Made by a program: the position numbers and the translations under genes | Origin: Catenulispora sp. EB89 | GTDB taxonomy: Bacteria > Actinomycetota > Actinomycetes > Streptomycetales > Catenulisporaceae | DNA length: 64,000 nt | Assembly: GCF_041261445.1 (NCBI RefSeq) | Contig: NZ_JBGCCU010000005.1 | Coordinates: 186,001-250,000 of the forward strand | Direction of reading: 5' to 3' | The notes under the pieces: generated by a model | The model's input: the letters and a program-made list of their open reading frames with translations, nothing else | Database searches by the model: none | Told to the model about the DNA's origin: nothing | In this document: piece by piece, positions 9,201 through 16,470 of the stretch | How positions within the stretch are numbered: position 1 is the stretch's first letter | Layout of the letters: each line of letters opens with the position of its first letter

Positions 9201-10814
9201 CGGCTGGCCGCTCGCGTCGGTGACGGCGGCCAGGAGTCCGCGGTGGTCGTACGCGAACGTCCGAAGGATGCTCGAACCCTGGCCGTCGAGGAGCCGGATC
9301 CCGGACAGTCGCGGGCCGTCAGCCGCCGCGACGGTGTCGATCGCGAGCCGGTAGCCCGGCAGGGTCACCGCGGTCGGCGTGCCGTCCACGGTCCGGTGGA
9401 CGACGATCCGGTTGCCGTTGCGGTCCGAGATCGCCGTCAGGTCCCTGATCTGTGCATCGTCCACGCTGTGGTGCACGACGGCGAAGTGGCGCGTCCGACC
9501 GGTCGCGGGGTCGCAGACGCGGATCTCGTCGGTGTCGCGCTCCCACACCAGCGGCCAGCGCAGGCCCTCGGCCGGGAGGACCGGGCTGTCGCCGTCCGGC
9601 AGCGGGTAGTGCAGCGTCTGGGCGTCGTCGCCGACGAAATGGATTCCGGCGGCGTTGATCGATATGCGCTGATCCAGGGTCGAGGACCAGCCGGGGCCGA
9701 ACAAGCGGCCGTACTCGTAGTCGGACGCGTAGGACCGGTTGAGCTCGAGGCTGAGGACGCCGGGCAGCCCGAGATCGAGCTCGCTCATGATCATCTGGCC
9801 GGAGACGACGTCGACCGGGTCGCCCTTGGAGAAGCAGCCGATGTTGCCTTCGGCCTTCTGCCCGAATTTCTCCAGCAGCTTGCCCCCGAACTTGTCCATC
9901 AGCTTGCCGCCGACCTTTTCGATCGCCTTCCCGCCCAGGAAGGTCAGACCGAGCATGCCGGCGCCCATCAGCGCATCGCCCCAGTGGCCTTGCATGGCGT
10001 CGCCGGCGATTTGGAGGCCGGTGCCGGCTAGGGCGATGAGGTTGTCGGCTTCGGCCAGGGCGGCGGTGATGACGTCGACGCCGGGTATCCAGGAGGTGGC
10101 CAGGGCCAGGACGTCCAGGATCGGGGCGAGGTCGTTGGCGATCTCGGCGATTTTGCCGCCCCACTCGGCCAGGTCCGCGCCGAGGTGTTCCCACCAGTGT
10201 TTGTTGTGGATGCCGTCGGATTGGGCGTGGCCGAGGGCGCGGGCGCAGGCCAGGGCGGCGGTGATGCGGTCGTGGAAGGCGTCGTTGGCCTGTTTGGTCA
10301 ACGCGGCCATCGTGGCTTTGGCGTTGGTCAGGTTGGTCTGCGCGGTGTCGTGCGCGGTTTGGGCGTCGGTGACCGCCTGCGGGTTGGGGCTGGCGGCGTG
10401 GTTCTGCTGCGCCGTCTTCAAATCGGCCGCCGCGCTGTTGGCGTTGGTGGTGGCGCGCTGCAGGTCCGCGTTCGCGTCCTGAGCCTGCCGCAGCGCGGCA
10501 TCAGCCTTGGACTGGGCTGCCTGCAACGCCGGCGCGTACGCGGACAGTGCGTCGGAGGCCTCGCTGTAGGACGTATACAGCTTCTGCAAACGCCCCGGCA
10601 ACGGACCGAAATTGGATTTGAACGCATCGGCGGTCTGACCCACCCACTGCAACGCAGTGGTGTCGCTACCGAACGAGTTCAAACTCCGATACGCCGCCTC
10701 GACATCATGCGCGAAGTCCCCGAACTCCTTCGCCAAAGCCTGCACCGACTCCACCACGCCCGGCGCCGGATCTCCATCCAGACCCAAGATGTCCCAGCCA
10801 GTAGGACGTGCCAT
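6249..10814 (-). CDS. RHS/YD-repeat polymorphic toxin with WXG-like N-terminus and nuclease-like C-terminus
   Basis: A 1521-residue protein. Residues 1-310 are the shared WXG-like export module (PTGWDILGLDGDPAPGVVES, WVGQTADAFKSNFG, HAQSDGIHNKHWWEH). Around 330-430 is a DUF6531-type cap (GDPVDVVSGQMIMSELDL). Dozens of YD repeats follow (e.g. FEYDEHGHCVGAWDAAG) to about residue 1300. The RHS core RYYDPETGRYLSGDPLGLE lies near 1340 and ends at DPLGL near 1374. The last 147 residues are the variable toxin: FERNHIPAKDAW, MDLADHKAFISTGSG and WRAKQGWLIKQGKW. The His/Asp layout suggests an HNH/endonuclease VII-like nuclease, but this is inference. By family, the RHS shell encapsulates the toxin until delivery. 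The immunity gene overlaps the stop, and a shared promoter lies at 10889-10918. Confidence 0.9.
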   Translation of the reverse strand: MARPTGWDILGLDGDPAPGVVESVQALAKEFGDFAHDVEAAYRSLNSFGSDTTALQWVGQTADAFKSNFGPLPGRLQKLYTSYSEASDALSAYAPALQAAQSKADAALRQAQDANADLQRATTNANSAAADLKTAQQNHAASPNPQAVTDAQTAHDTAQTNLTNAKATMAALTKQANDAFHDRITAALACARALGHAQSDGIHNKHWWEHLGADLAEWGGKIAEIANDLAPILDVLALATSWIPGVDVITAALAEADNLIALAGTGLQIAGDAMQGHWGDALMGAGMLGLTFLGGKAIEKVGGKLMDKFGGKLLEKFGQKAEGNIGCFSKGDPVDVVSGQMIMSELDLGLPGVLSLELNRSYASDYEYGRLFGPGWSSTLDQRISINAAGIHFVGDDAQTLHYPLPDGDSPVLPAEGLRWPLVWERDTDEIRVCDPATGRTRHFAVVHHSVDDAQIRDLTAISDRNGNRIVVHRTVDGTPTAVTLPGYRLAIDTVAAADGPRLSGIRLLDGQGSSILRTFAYDHRGLLAAVTDASGQPYVYDYDDQDRLTSWTDRVGYRYAYEYGADSRVARGVGLGGYLSATFQYDLETRVTRVTDSLGHVTEFHYDEHGHIARVVDALGGVVAMEYDRFGHLVARTDELGRTTSFLLDEYGDIARLTSPDGSVAEFGYNELRQLTSVREGDTVRSLYTFDERGNLLASADATGAVSRFEYDEHGHCVGAWDAAGAAHRFVNDAAGLIVEAVDPLGRSSRIERDAFGAMTAAIGPLGRRSEMRRGLDGRLEARLLPDGATEAWEYDAEGRLVAERDATGAVSRFEFGPFGLMRARTLPDGERHEFGYDTELRLTSVTGPDGRVWSYEHDPAGRLVAETDFDGRRLTYRHDAAGQLVAKTAGGMETRFAYTPNAALAAWETADGRTTIEYGAIADLPMRITGPDAVIEYARDPVGRVLAETVDGRTVSSEYDAAGRRTRRTTPGGLVSTWTYDQGGLPVQLESTAGSVRFAYDAAGREVDRQLGALSLTQSWDVSDRLTGQLLAASGPGDRPDAQRTAQRRTYGYRSDSTLETVTDLLHGDRRFELSPGGRVTRVEARNWTQTYAYDGLGNITRSDNSAVADDPVGGDRAYSGMLVRSAGRRSYEYDERGRVTLVRTRTLSGQRRERRYEWDAEDRLARVTLPDGTVWAYRYDPLGRRIAKQRLGADGRTVAEEVRFAWDDTQLAEQSSTGTDGRTRTVTWDWEPGTWQVVAQTESYGRRTAPDAERIPEADQDSGELDRQFFAVVADLVGAPSELVDAAGRVLPVSPTDLWGRRTLTDMPERCPLGFPGQYHDDETGLDYNYARYYDPETGRYLSGDPLGLEPSPNPYAYVANPTAWTDPLGLASTKGPQWNKDGGNYNDMRPSNPPGTPVGTFERNHIPAKDAWIKLGITDSLPWKYGPSIRMDLADHKAFISTGSGAKSVAWRAKQGWLIKQGKWDVAMAMDIGKIRSQFGTKYDGAIAEMVADLPNNDRLQKMLTSNGWKIRTCLLK
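9900..10814 (-). repeat. Toxin N-terminal module, inverted copy
   Basis: The 5' ~900 bp of the RHS toxin 2 gene encode a module nearly the same in protein sequence as 15542-16470 on the opposite strand, and related to 3496-4400. The head-to-head pair forms a large imperfect inverted repeat around the 4.7-kb segment 10815-15541. The boundaries are approximate and taken from the protein match. Confidence 0.65.
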
Positions 10815-10888
10815 CCCCCGAACCCTCCCCGTGTTCGCACAACAGCCAGTGCGACAGTCGATCGCGTGTAGCTAAGCAGCAGGCGCCG

Positions 10889-10918
10889 AGTCTACAAAGC
10901 CCTTCACGCCACTCGTAA
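10889..10918 (-). promoter_or_regulatory. Shared toxin promoter, copy 2
   Basis: On the minus strand TTACGA (10918-10913), an 18-bp spacer and TAGACT (10894-10889), preceded by GG and with GCTTTG before the -10. The layout and spacing equal those of the promoters at 3383-3412 and 15448-15477. The distance from the -10 to the ATG at 10814 is about 75 bp. Confidence 0.6.
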
Positions 10919-11021
10919 CCCCAAGTGCTAGCTGGCTACGGACAGTGTTCCTGCGGCTTGCGACGTGGTCGATCCGGTCGGATGGTTCCGTCCTAAGCCA
11001 GGGAAAGTAAATGTCAGTATC

Positions 11022-11266
11022 CTGGTCCATCGCCTGCGCACCGTCCTCGATCACTGGCCTGATCTCCTGCCGGTACACCCCTCGGTGACCCGTGACCCGC
11101 CCGTGTGCCCGACCAGGCGCGCGATCTGCTCGACGGTCATGACGTTGGCCGAGAGCACCGAGACGAACGTGTGACGCATGTCGCGCGGCGCCCAGTCGGT
11201 ACCGAGGTCGGCTGGCTTCGTGACTTTCGCTAGTTGCTCAACCGGTTCCTTCGGGCAAAGCGGCAT
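11022..11266 (-). pseudogene. Tyrosine recombinase (integrase) C-terminal relic, frameshifted
   Basis: The minus strand reads WAPRDMRHTFVSVLSANV, VEQIARLVGHTGGSRVTE, and then, after a one-base slip near 11080, VYRQEIRPVIEDGAQAMD. These are the RHxxR-type box, the LVGH histidine box and the segment with the catalytic Tyr of actinobacterial phage or plasmid integrases. Only this C-terminal tail remains. No N-terminal arm-binding or core domain is found upstream, and the frame is broken, so it cannot encode an active enzyme. It marks a former integrative element within the toxin island. Confidence 0.8.
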
Positions 11267-11987
11267 GACGACGCAACCGCCGTTCAGTCATTCCGGATTG
11301 ACCCTTCGCTGATGGAGGGGTTAGAGGACTTGCGCTTTTGCCTGCATAAGCCGCCGCACATGTGCCAGCCGCGACCCTTGTCAGTCTGTCCAGGCCGGCT
11401 CGGCGAACCCGTCCGGTCATACCGGTGGATGGTTCCGGCGGAACATCGCCTTGGTGAACTCAACTTTCCCGCCGACGCTTGTTTGCGAAATTAGGCATCC
11501 CCGTTGAACGCCGCCTCGGCGAATCGGGGTGGACTCCGGTGGACGTCCACGGACGGGTACGCATCAAAACGCCATGATGGCGCCGGATTGCGGCCCCGCG
11601 TCGGCAGCGCCTACCGCCACCGGTGTAGCGCTCGGTGAGATACGCGAGGACCTCCTGGTCCTCCTTGTCGATCAGCCAGGCGCAGGGATGGTTGGCGACG
11701 TCACCGTGGTGGAGCGCGCCCATGGTCTCGGCGAGTTGCTGCGTGGCGGCTTCATGGAGGCAGTCCAGGCGGGGGTGGCCCGGCCGGGCCGAAGAGATCC
11801 CGGATGAAGAATTTTCCAAGGTGGAATCATAATCTGTTCTCTTCACCGAACGTGCTGTGAACTGCTTCGTATGGCATCGAGATAAGTCAACCTGTTTCTT
11901 TATATAAGGACGCTCAATCTCAGATGAGGTTATCAGCGTTCTGATTCACACTAACCTCCTGACTCTAGTCACTACACGGGAGGCTTG
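11267..11987. other. Degenerate stretch with unrecognised coding fragment and AT-rich leader
   Basis: Apart from a possible remnant frame on the minus strand (about 11500-11846, with ATQQLAETMGALHHGDVA and KEDQEVLAYLTERY), I see no intact gene. That fragment looks protein-like but I cannot name it. From about 11820 to 11960 the DNA is unusually AT-rich for this genome and contains TTATATAAGG. It probably holds the promoter of the secreted-protein gene at 11988. Confidence 0.4.
11588..11609 (+). repeat. 22-bp direct repeat, copy 1
   Basis: TTGCGGCCCCG-C-GTCGGCAGCG recurs at 15218-15239 with one mismatch and the same orientation. The two copies flank the crystallin-like and sigma-factor genes, about 3.6 kb apart. 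Confidence 0.5.
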
Positions 11988-12674
11988 ATGAAAAAACCGG
12001 GGATACGTGCCGCGATCGTGGCCGTACTCATGCTCGTCACGGGAGTCGGCACCGCGGGTTATGCGTCCGCGGCATCGGCGAGCCAGTCGTCCTGGGTGCA
12101 GCGGGACGGCCGGGTCGAGGTCCGGCAGCTGTCGACGTCGGCCGCCGCCGACCTGCAGCGGCAGATCGACGACACGCTGCGCACCACCACGGGCGGCGTG
12201 CAGGTCAGTGCCAACGAGATTGCCTACCAAGGCGGGAACGTGGTGTTGTCGCTGCCGCTGCCCGGTCAGCGCACTGCGCCGGCGAGCAGCAAGGCGGCTC
12301 TGGCGTTGACCGAACCCGCCGCGTCGTCGGCGGCCGGCGCCGTGGTGCCCTATGACGCGTACGGCTGCCCGGCCGGCGCGTCCGACAACCGGTGGTACTG
12401 CTTCTATCAGGACGCGAACTTCGGCGGTTGGCGGTTGCAGTGGAACTACCAGCACTGCGACGTCCAACACGGGGACTATCTCGACTTCGTGAACTACAAC
12501 TTCGCAGCTGAGACCTCGTCGTGGGTCAACACCGGGACGCTCTACGTCTTCACGTTCGACGCGGGCTGGTACCCGCTGTGGACGGAGAACCCGGCGCAAC
12601 AGCCGGGCTACACCGCCTCGTCCTACGTCGGCAACGAGGAGAACGACCGGGCCTTCTACGCCGAGGCCTGCTGA
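11988..12674 (+). CDS. Secreted peptidase inhibitor I36 / beta-gamma-crystallin-like protein 1
   Basis: A 228-residue exported protein. MKKPGIRAAIVAVLMLVTGV begins a Sec signal peptide ending near YASA-ASA. A propeptide-like region follows with SSWVQRDGRVEVRQLS and GGVQVSANEIAYQGG. The C-terminal domain holds Cys-spaced motifs CPAGASDNRWYCFYQDANFG and SSWVNTGTLYVF. The CxYxDxNFxG pattern is that of the I36 metalloprotease inhibitor/crystallin fold. A second copy follows 36 bp later. The ATG at 11988 has GGGAGG a few bases before it. It could inhibit a protease or simply be a structural crystallin-like secreted protein; the sequence does not decide. Confidence 0.8.
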   Translation: MKKPGIRAAIVAVLMLVTGVGTAGYASAASASQSSWVQRDGRVEVRQLSTSAAADLQRQIDDTLRTTTGGVQVSANEIAYQGGNVVLSLPLPGQRTAPASSKAALALTEPAASSAAGAVVPYDAYGCPAGASDNRWYCFYQDANFGGWRLQWNYQHCDVQHGDYLDFVNYNFAAETSSWVNTGTLYVFTFDAGWYPLWTENPAQQPGYTASSYVGNEENDRAFYAEAC

Positions 12675-12710
12675 CACAGCCAGGGTTTTCACTAAACCGG
12701 GGAGACACAG

Positions 12711-13379
12711 ATGAAGTTCCGTACCACCCGTACCGTCTTCGGCGCCGCCGCGGTGGCCGTGCTGGCCTGGACCGGCAGCGTTACCACCGCCTCGGCTGCC
12801 ACGCAGCCCGCCCAGTCCTCGTGGGCCCAGCGGGACAGCCGTACCGAGGTCCGGCAGCTGTCGGCGTCGGCGGCCACCGACCTGCAGCAGCAGATCGACC
12901 AGACGCTGCGCACCACCAAGGGTGGCGTGCAGGTCAGCGCCAACGAGATTGCCTACAAGGGGAGCGGGGCCTTGTTGTCCCTGCCTCTGCCAGGTCAACG
13001 TACGGCGCCTGAGAACAGCCAAGCTGCGCTGGCGCTGTTCGCTCCCTCGGCCGCCAAGGCCACGCCGAACATCACTGTGTACTACTGGGGGTGCCCGCAG
13101 GGCGACAGCGCCGACAACCAGTGGTACTGCTTCTATCAGGACGCGAACATGGGTGGCCGCCGGTTGCAGTGGAACCTGCAGCACTGCGGTACCGACTACG
13201 AGGGCATCTTCGCCAACTACGGGTTCACTGCCCAGGCCTCGTCGTGGGTCAACACCGGTCCGCTGTACGTCTGGGCCCAGGTCGGCAGCAGCACGCTGTG
13301 GGTGGAGAACCCCGACGAGTACAACAAGTACGTCGGTGACGAGGACAACGACCTCGCGACCGGCTTCACCTCCTGCTAG
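12711..13379 (+). CDS. Secreted peptidase inhibitor I36 / beta-gamma-crystallin-like protein 2
   Basis: A 222-residue tandem paralogue of the preceding gene. It has the signal peptide MKFRTTRTVFGAAAVAVLAW up to SAA, then the same propeptide (SSWAQRDSRTEVRQLSASA, GGVQVSANEIAYKGSG) and the same crystallin-like core (NQWYCFYQDANMGGRRLQW, SSWVNTGPLYVW). The N-terminal halves are closer than the C-terminal ends, which differ in length and loops. A GGGGAG six nt before the ATG and the 36-bp gap suggest one transcript with gene 1. A strong hairpin terminator follows at 13395. Confidence 0.8.
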   Translation: MKFRTTRTVFGAAAVAVLAWTGSVTTASAATQPAQSSWAQRDSRTEVRQLSASAATDLQQQIDQTLRTTKGGVQVSANEIAYKGSGALLSLPLPGQRTAPENSQAALALFAPSAAKATPNITVYYWGCPQGDSADNQWYCFYQDANMGGRRLQWNLQHCGTDYEGIFANYGFTAQASSWVNTGPLYVWAQVGSSTLWVENPDEYNKYVGDEDNDLATGFTSC

Positions 13380-13394
13380 GCGCGCATGGATCGG

Positions 13395-13430
13395 GCGTGG
13401 CCGCCGGTGCCCAGGCACCGGCGGCCACGC
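13395..13430. terminator. Bidirectional hairpin terminator
   Basis: A perfect 17-bp inverted repeat (GCGTGGCCGCCGGTGCC and its complement) separated by 2 nt. It lies between the plus-strand crystallin-like gene and the minus-strand gene ending at 13438, so it can serve both convergent transcripts. Confidence 0.75.
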
Positions 13431-13437
13431 CGCGTCC

Positions 13438-14523
13438 TCAGCCCGTCGTGTCGGTACGGTCGGCACTTTGGTAGAGGTCGTAGCCGATGACTGACGGGAT
13501 CGGCACGTTCAGCTTGCCCGCCGTTTGTGTGAGGGTCTGTTCGAAGCCGAGTACCGCTCCGTTGGTCGGGTCGATCAGGAGCGTGTAGCGCGTCGGGAGT
13601 CCGTTGCTGGCGCTGTCGACGGCGAATGCGTGAGCCGGTCGGCCTGCGCGGTCTGTGGTCGTCCCCAGGTCGATCAGGCCGGGGATCGTGCCGAGCACGC
13701 GCAGGACGGCGGCTCGCTCGGCGGGGTTCAGCACCTGCTCGGTGACCAGGTCGGTGATCGCGACCATGGTCTCCTGCGGGCCGGCAGCGGCCGGGTGTCC
13801 CTGCTGGAGCCATGCGGTCAGTGCGGTCGGGTCCTGGGGCGGTCTGCCGTTCCATATCCTGACCACGGACGTCAGCACGGTGGGCGGCTGGTTTTTGCCG
13901 GGCGAGCCGGCGTCCTTCCACGCCTGTTCCTGCGCGTGGTAGCTGAATACCGGTGCCACGAACGTGCGGATCATCTTCCCGGACCCGTCCGCGGCCAGCC
14001 ACTGCTCGGTCTGCTGAGGCACGACCGCCGAGCGGACCTGGTTGCCGTCGATGCGCGTGAACAGGCTCCATTGCTGGTAGCGGAGGTGGTCGTAGCGCCC
14101 TTGGCCGGTGGTGTCGGGCAGCGCTGCCGTCCGGTCGGCGATGGCGGCCAGCTGGTTTTTGGCGTCGGAGATGTCCCTCACTCCTGAGTAGGCAAGCGCG
14201 GCCGGTGTCGCGGTCGCAGCGTGGGTGGTGCCGGCGCCGACGCCGAAGGTGGCGACCGCCGTCACCGCGGCGGCGGTCAGCGTGCCGGCCATCGACAGCG
14301 CCGTGCGGCGCGACAGTTGGTGCCTGCGCTCGGTGGCTGGGCCGTCCAGATGTGTCAGATCTGTCAGATCTGTCAGATGCGCCAGATGCGTCGGAGCCCG
14401 GTAGGTTCCGTCGAGGATGGAATCAGGGTCGGTGTGGGCCGCCGCCTGGGACCCGGCCGGCAGCGTCCGGGCCGGATCCAGGGCCGCAAGCGCTTCGCGG
14501 GCCTGTGCGAAGGTGGGTTTCAT
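13438..14523 (-). CDS. CU044_5270-family membrane-anchored protein (ECF sigma partner)
   Basis: A 361-residue protein. The N-terminus (about 1-75) is cytoplasmic and begins with KPTFAQAREALAALDPAR. One membrane span follows near 80-100 (TALSMAGTLTAAAVTAVATF), then an extracytoplasmic domain with RYDHLRYQQWSLFTRIDGN and a C-terminal lipoprotein-like fold (VIGYDLYQS). Its ATG overlaps the stop of the sigma gene (TGATG), so it is translationally coupled to it. CU044_5270 proteins regularly follow such sigma genes and are thought to act like anti-sigma or sensor proteins. The N-terminal HLAHLTDLTDLTHLDG is encoded by five 9-bp units (14347-14391), which may vary in number between strains. Confidence 0.75.
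   Translation of the reverse strand: MKPTFAQAREALAALDPARTLPAGSQAAAHTDPDSILDGTYRAPTHLAHLTDLTDLTHLDGPATERRHQLSRRTALSMAGTLTAAAVTAVATFGVGAGTTHAATATPAALAYSGVRDISDAKNQLAAIADRTAALPDTTGQGRYDHLRYQQWSLFTRIDGNQVRSAVVPQQTEQWLAADGSGKMIRTFVAPVFSYHAQEQAWKDAGSPGKNQPPTVLTSVVRIWNGRPPQDPTALTAWLQQGHPAAAGPQETMVAITDLVTEQVLNPAERAAVLRVLGTIPGLIDLGTTTDRAGRPAHAFAVDSASNGLPTRYTLLIDPTNGAVLGFEQTLTQTAGKLNVPIPSVIGYDLYQSADRTDTTG
14347..14391. repeat. 9-bp tandem repeat (five units) inside the sigma-partner gene
   Basis: Five consecutive units close to CAGATCTGT on the plus strand, two of them identical. They encode the L-T-D-like tripeptides in the cytoplasmic part of the CU044_5270-type protein. Unit gain or loss keeps frame. 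Confidence 0.7.
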
Positions 14524-15089
14524 CGTCCTCCAGCTCCCTTTGTCAGGTCGGGTTCCAGGTAGGCGGCCGGCTGGAGCAGCGGCTCAACCGGGGCCTCGGA
14601 AAGGTGGCGGGCGAGCCGCCGGCGGGCCCGGTGCAGCCGTACGCGTGCGGTCGTCGCGCTGCAGCCGACGACTACGGCGGCCTCGGTGACGCTGAGCCGC
14701 TCCCACTCGGTGAGCAGTATCAGCTCACGATCAGCCTCCGAGAGCAGCGTCAACGCGTCGGCGACCTGCAGCACACTGCACACCTGGTCGGCGAGGTCGG
14801 GATCGGCGATCACCGCCTGCTCGGCGGACTTCGCGATCAGCGCCTCCCATCGCGCCCTGCCGCGCCGGTCGTTGGCGATGACGCGCCGCGCGGTGCCGTA
14901 CAGCCACGGCAGCGGTTCCTCCGGCAACTGGTCGAAGCGGCGCCACGCGGTCAGGAACGTCGTGGCCACGACGTCGGCGACGTCGTCGGGCGGCACTCGG
15001 CGTGACGCATATCTGGCCACGTGCTCGTAGTGCTGTTGATATACATGCGTGAAGCGTTTATGTGGGTCTTGAGCCGGATCCCTGGGCAT
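14520..15089 (-). CDS. ECF-type RNA polymerase sigma factor
   Basis: A 189-residue sigma-70 family factor with only regions 2 and 4. Region 2 is around residues 15-80 (YEHVARYASRRVPPDDVADV, TAWRRFDQLPEEPLPWLYG), and region 4 around 110-165 (LTLLSEADRELILLTEWERL, VTEAAVVVGCSATTARVRLH). It has a short C-terminal tail. It is coupled to the membrane protein downstream, which is probably its regulator. The ATG at 15089 has GGGAGG upstream (minus strand). Its promoter targets are unknown. The shared toxin promoters nearby are one candidate, but no evidence links them beyond proximity. Confidence 0.88.
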   Translation of the reverse strand: MPRDPAQDPHKRFTHVYQQHYEHVARYASRRVPPDDVADVVATTFLTAWRRFDQLPEEPLPWLYGTARRVIANDRRGRARWEALIAKSAEQAVIADPDLADQVCSVLQVADALTLLSEADRELILLTEWERLSVTEAAVVVGCSATTARVRLHRARRRLARHLSEAPVEPLLQPAAYLEPDLTKGAGGR

Positions 15090-15217
15090 GCGAACCTCCC
15101 ACCCTGTTCTATTTCCGGCTCAGCCACCCGCGTTACACCCCTCGCGGATTCCTCGAAACCCGAGCTGCTCAACGGTCCCAAGCGCTACACCTCATCAAAC
15201 GCCGTGGTGGAGCCTTG

Positions 15218-15239
15218 TTGCGGCCCCGTGTCGGCAGCG
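15218..15239 (+). repeat. 22-bp direct repeat, copy 2
   Basis: TTGCGGCCCCG-T-GTCGGCAGCG matches 11588-11609 in the same orientation with one mismatch. Only the immediate core is conserved. Confidence 0.5.
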
Positions 15240-15447
15240 TCGACGAACCACTGGCGTACCGCTGACACGCAAGAGCTCACTGGTTCATTCCAGGCGGTGC
15301 CCCGACGGCTCGGGCGGTACCAGTATCGAGCAAGGCGGGGGCACGGTCCGTGGTCCTCGCGGAAGGCTTCTCCTGTGGCAGTTTCGGGAGCAGCTGTTTC
15401 TCAACGTCGGCCCCGAGAACGGAGGGTAGTCGACGCAGGCTAAAGGG

Positions 15448-15477
15448 TTACGGGGGCTGCGGCCGCTTTTGTAGACT
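15448..15477 (+). promoter_or_regulatory. Shared toxin promoter, copy 3
   Basis: TTACGG (15448-15453), an 18-bp spacer, TAGACT (15472-15477). Both hexamers, the spacing, the leading GG and the GCTTTTG before the -10 match the promoters at 3383 and 10889. The leader to the ATG at 15542 is about 60 nt. Confidence 0.6.
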
Positions 15478-15541
15478 CGTCGGTCGTTGCGTGACGCAGC
15501 TTTGCCTGTGGTCGAGGCCGCGAGAACGGGGGGCTTTACTG

Positions 15542-16470
15542 ATGGTGCGTCCAACTGGTTGGGACATTCTGGGCCTGGATGGGGATCCGACGCCCGGCGT
15601 GGTGGAGTCGGTGCAGGCCCTGGCCAAGGAGTTCGGCGATTTCGCGCACGACGTCGAGTCGGCGTATCGAAGTCTGAACTCCTTCGGTTCCGACACCGCG
15701 GCGTTGCAGTGGGTCGGCCAGACCGCGGACGCCTTCAAGTCCAACTATGGTCCTCTGCCGGGCCGTCTGCAGAAGCTGTACACCTCCTATAGCGAGGCCT
15801 CTGACGCGTTGACTGCGTACGCGCCCAAGCTCCAGGCGGCGCAGTCGAAGGCTGACTCGGCGTTGCGCCAGGCTCAGGACGCGAACACGGATCTTCAGCG
15901 GGCCACCACCAGTGCCAACACCGCTGCGGCTGACTTGAAGACGGCGCAGCAGAACCATGCCGCCGTCCCCAATCCGCAGGCGGTCACCGATGCGCAGACT
16001 GCGCATGACACGGCGCAGACGAACCTGAACAATGCCAAGAGCCGTATGGCCGCGTTGACTGCTCAAGCTCACCAGGCCTACGACGACCGCATCGCCGCTG
16101 CGAAGGACTGCGCCAGGGCGATCGGCCACGCCCAGTCCGACGGCATCCACAACAAGCACTGGTGGGAGCACATCGGTGCGGACCTGGCGGACTGGGGCGG
16201 GAAGATCGCCGACATCGCGGGCGACCTGGCGCCGTTCCTGGACGTCCTCGCCTTGGCCACCTCATGGATCCCCGGTGTCGACGTCATCACCGCCGGCTTG
16301 GCCGAGGCCGACAACCTGATCGCGTTGGTGGGCACAGGCTTGGAGGTCGTCGGCGACGGTATGCAGGGCCACTGGGGCGACGCCCTGATGGGCGTTGGGA
16401 TGCTCGGTGCCCAGTACCTCGGCGGCAAGGCGCTGGAGAAGTTCGGCGGGCCGTTGTTGGAGAAGTTCGC
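15542..16470 (+). repeat. Toxin N-terminal module, direct copy
   Basis: This is the plus-strand partner of 9900-10814. The conserved stretch runs from the start codon to about the ALEKFGG/LLEKF segment, after which the two RHS proteins diverge more. Approximate boundaries. Confidence 0.65.

Larger units (their letters stand above)
15090..15541. other. Intergenic region between sigma factor and RHS toxin 3
   Basis: A 450-bp divergent gap. It holds the second copy of the 22-bp repeat (15218-15239) and, near the toxin, the shared promoter at 15448-15477. I see no small gene I can support. Confidence 0.5.

Noticed and set aside
11460-11846. 128-codon minus-strand frame as an intact gene
   Set aside because: It has a partial protein-like stretch but no usable Shine-Dalgarno, a low-quality tail and lies in degenerate DNA. 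I list it only as a possible remnant.
15350-15541. Upstream extension of the RHS toxin 3 gene to an ATG at 15350
   Set aside because: The extra 64 residues are not found in the paralogues, which start at MVRP or MARP, and the extension would run through the shared promoter.
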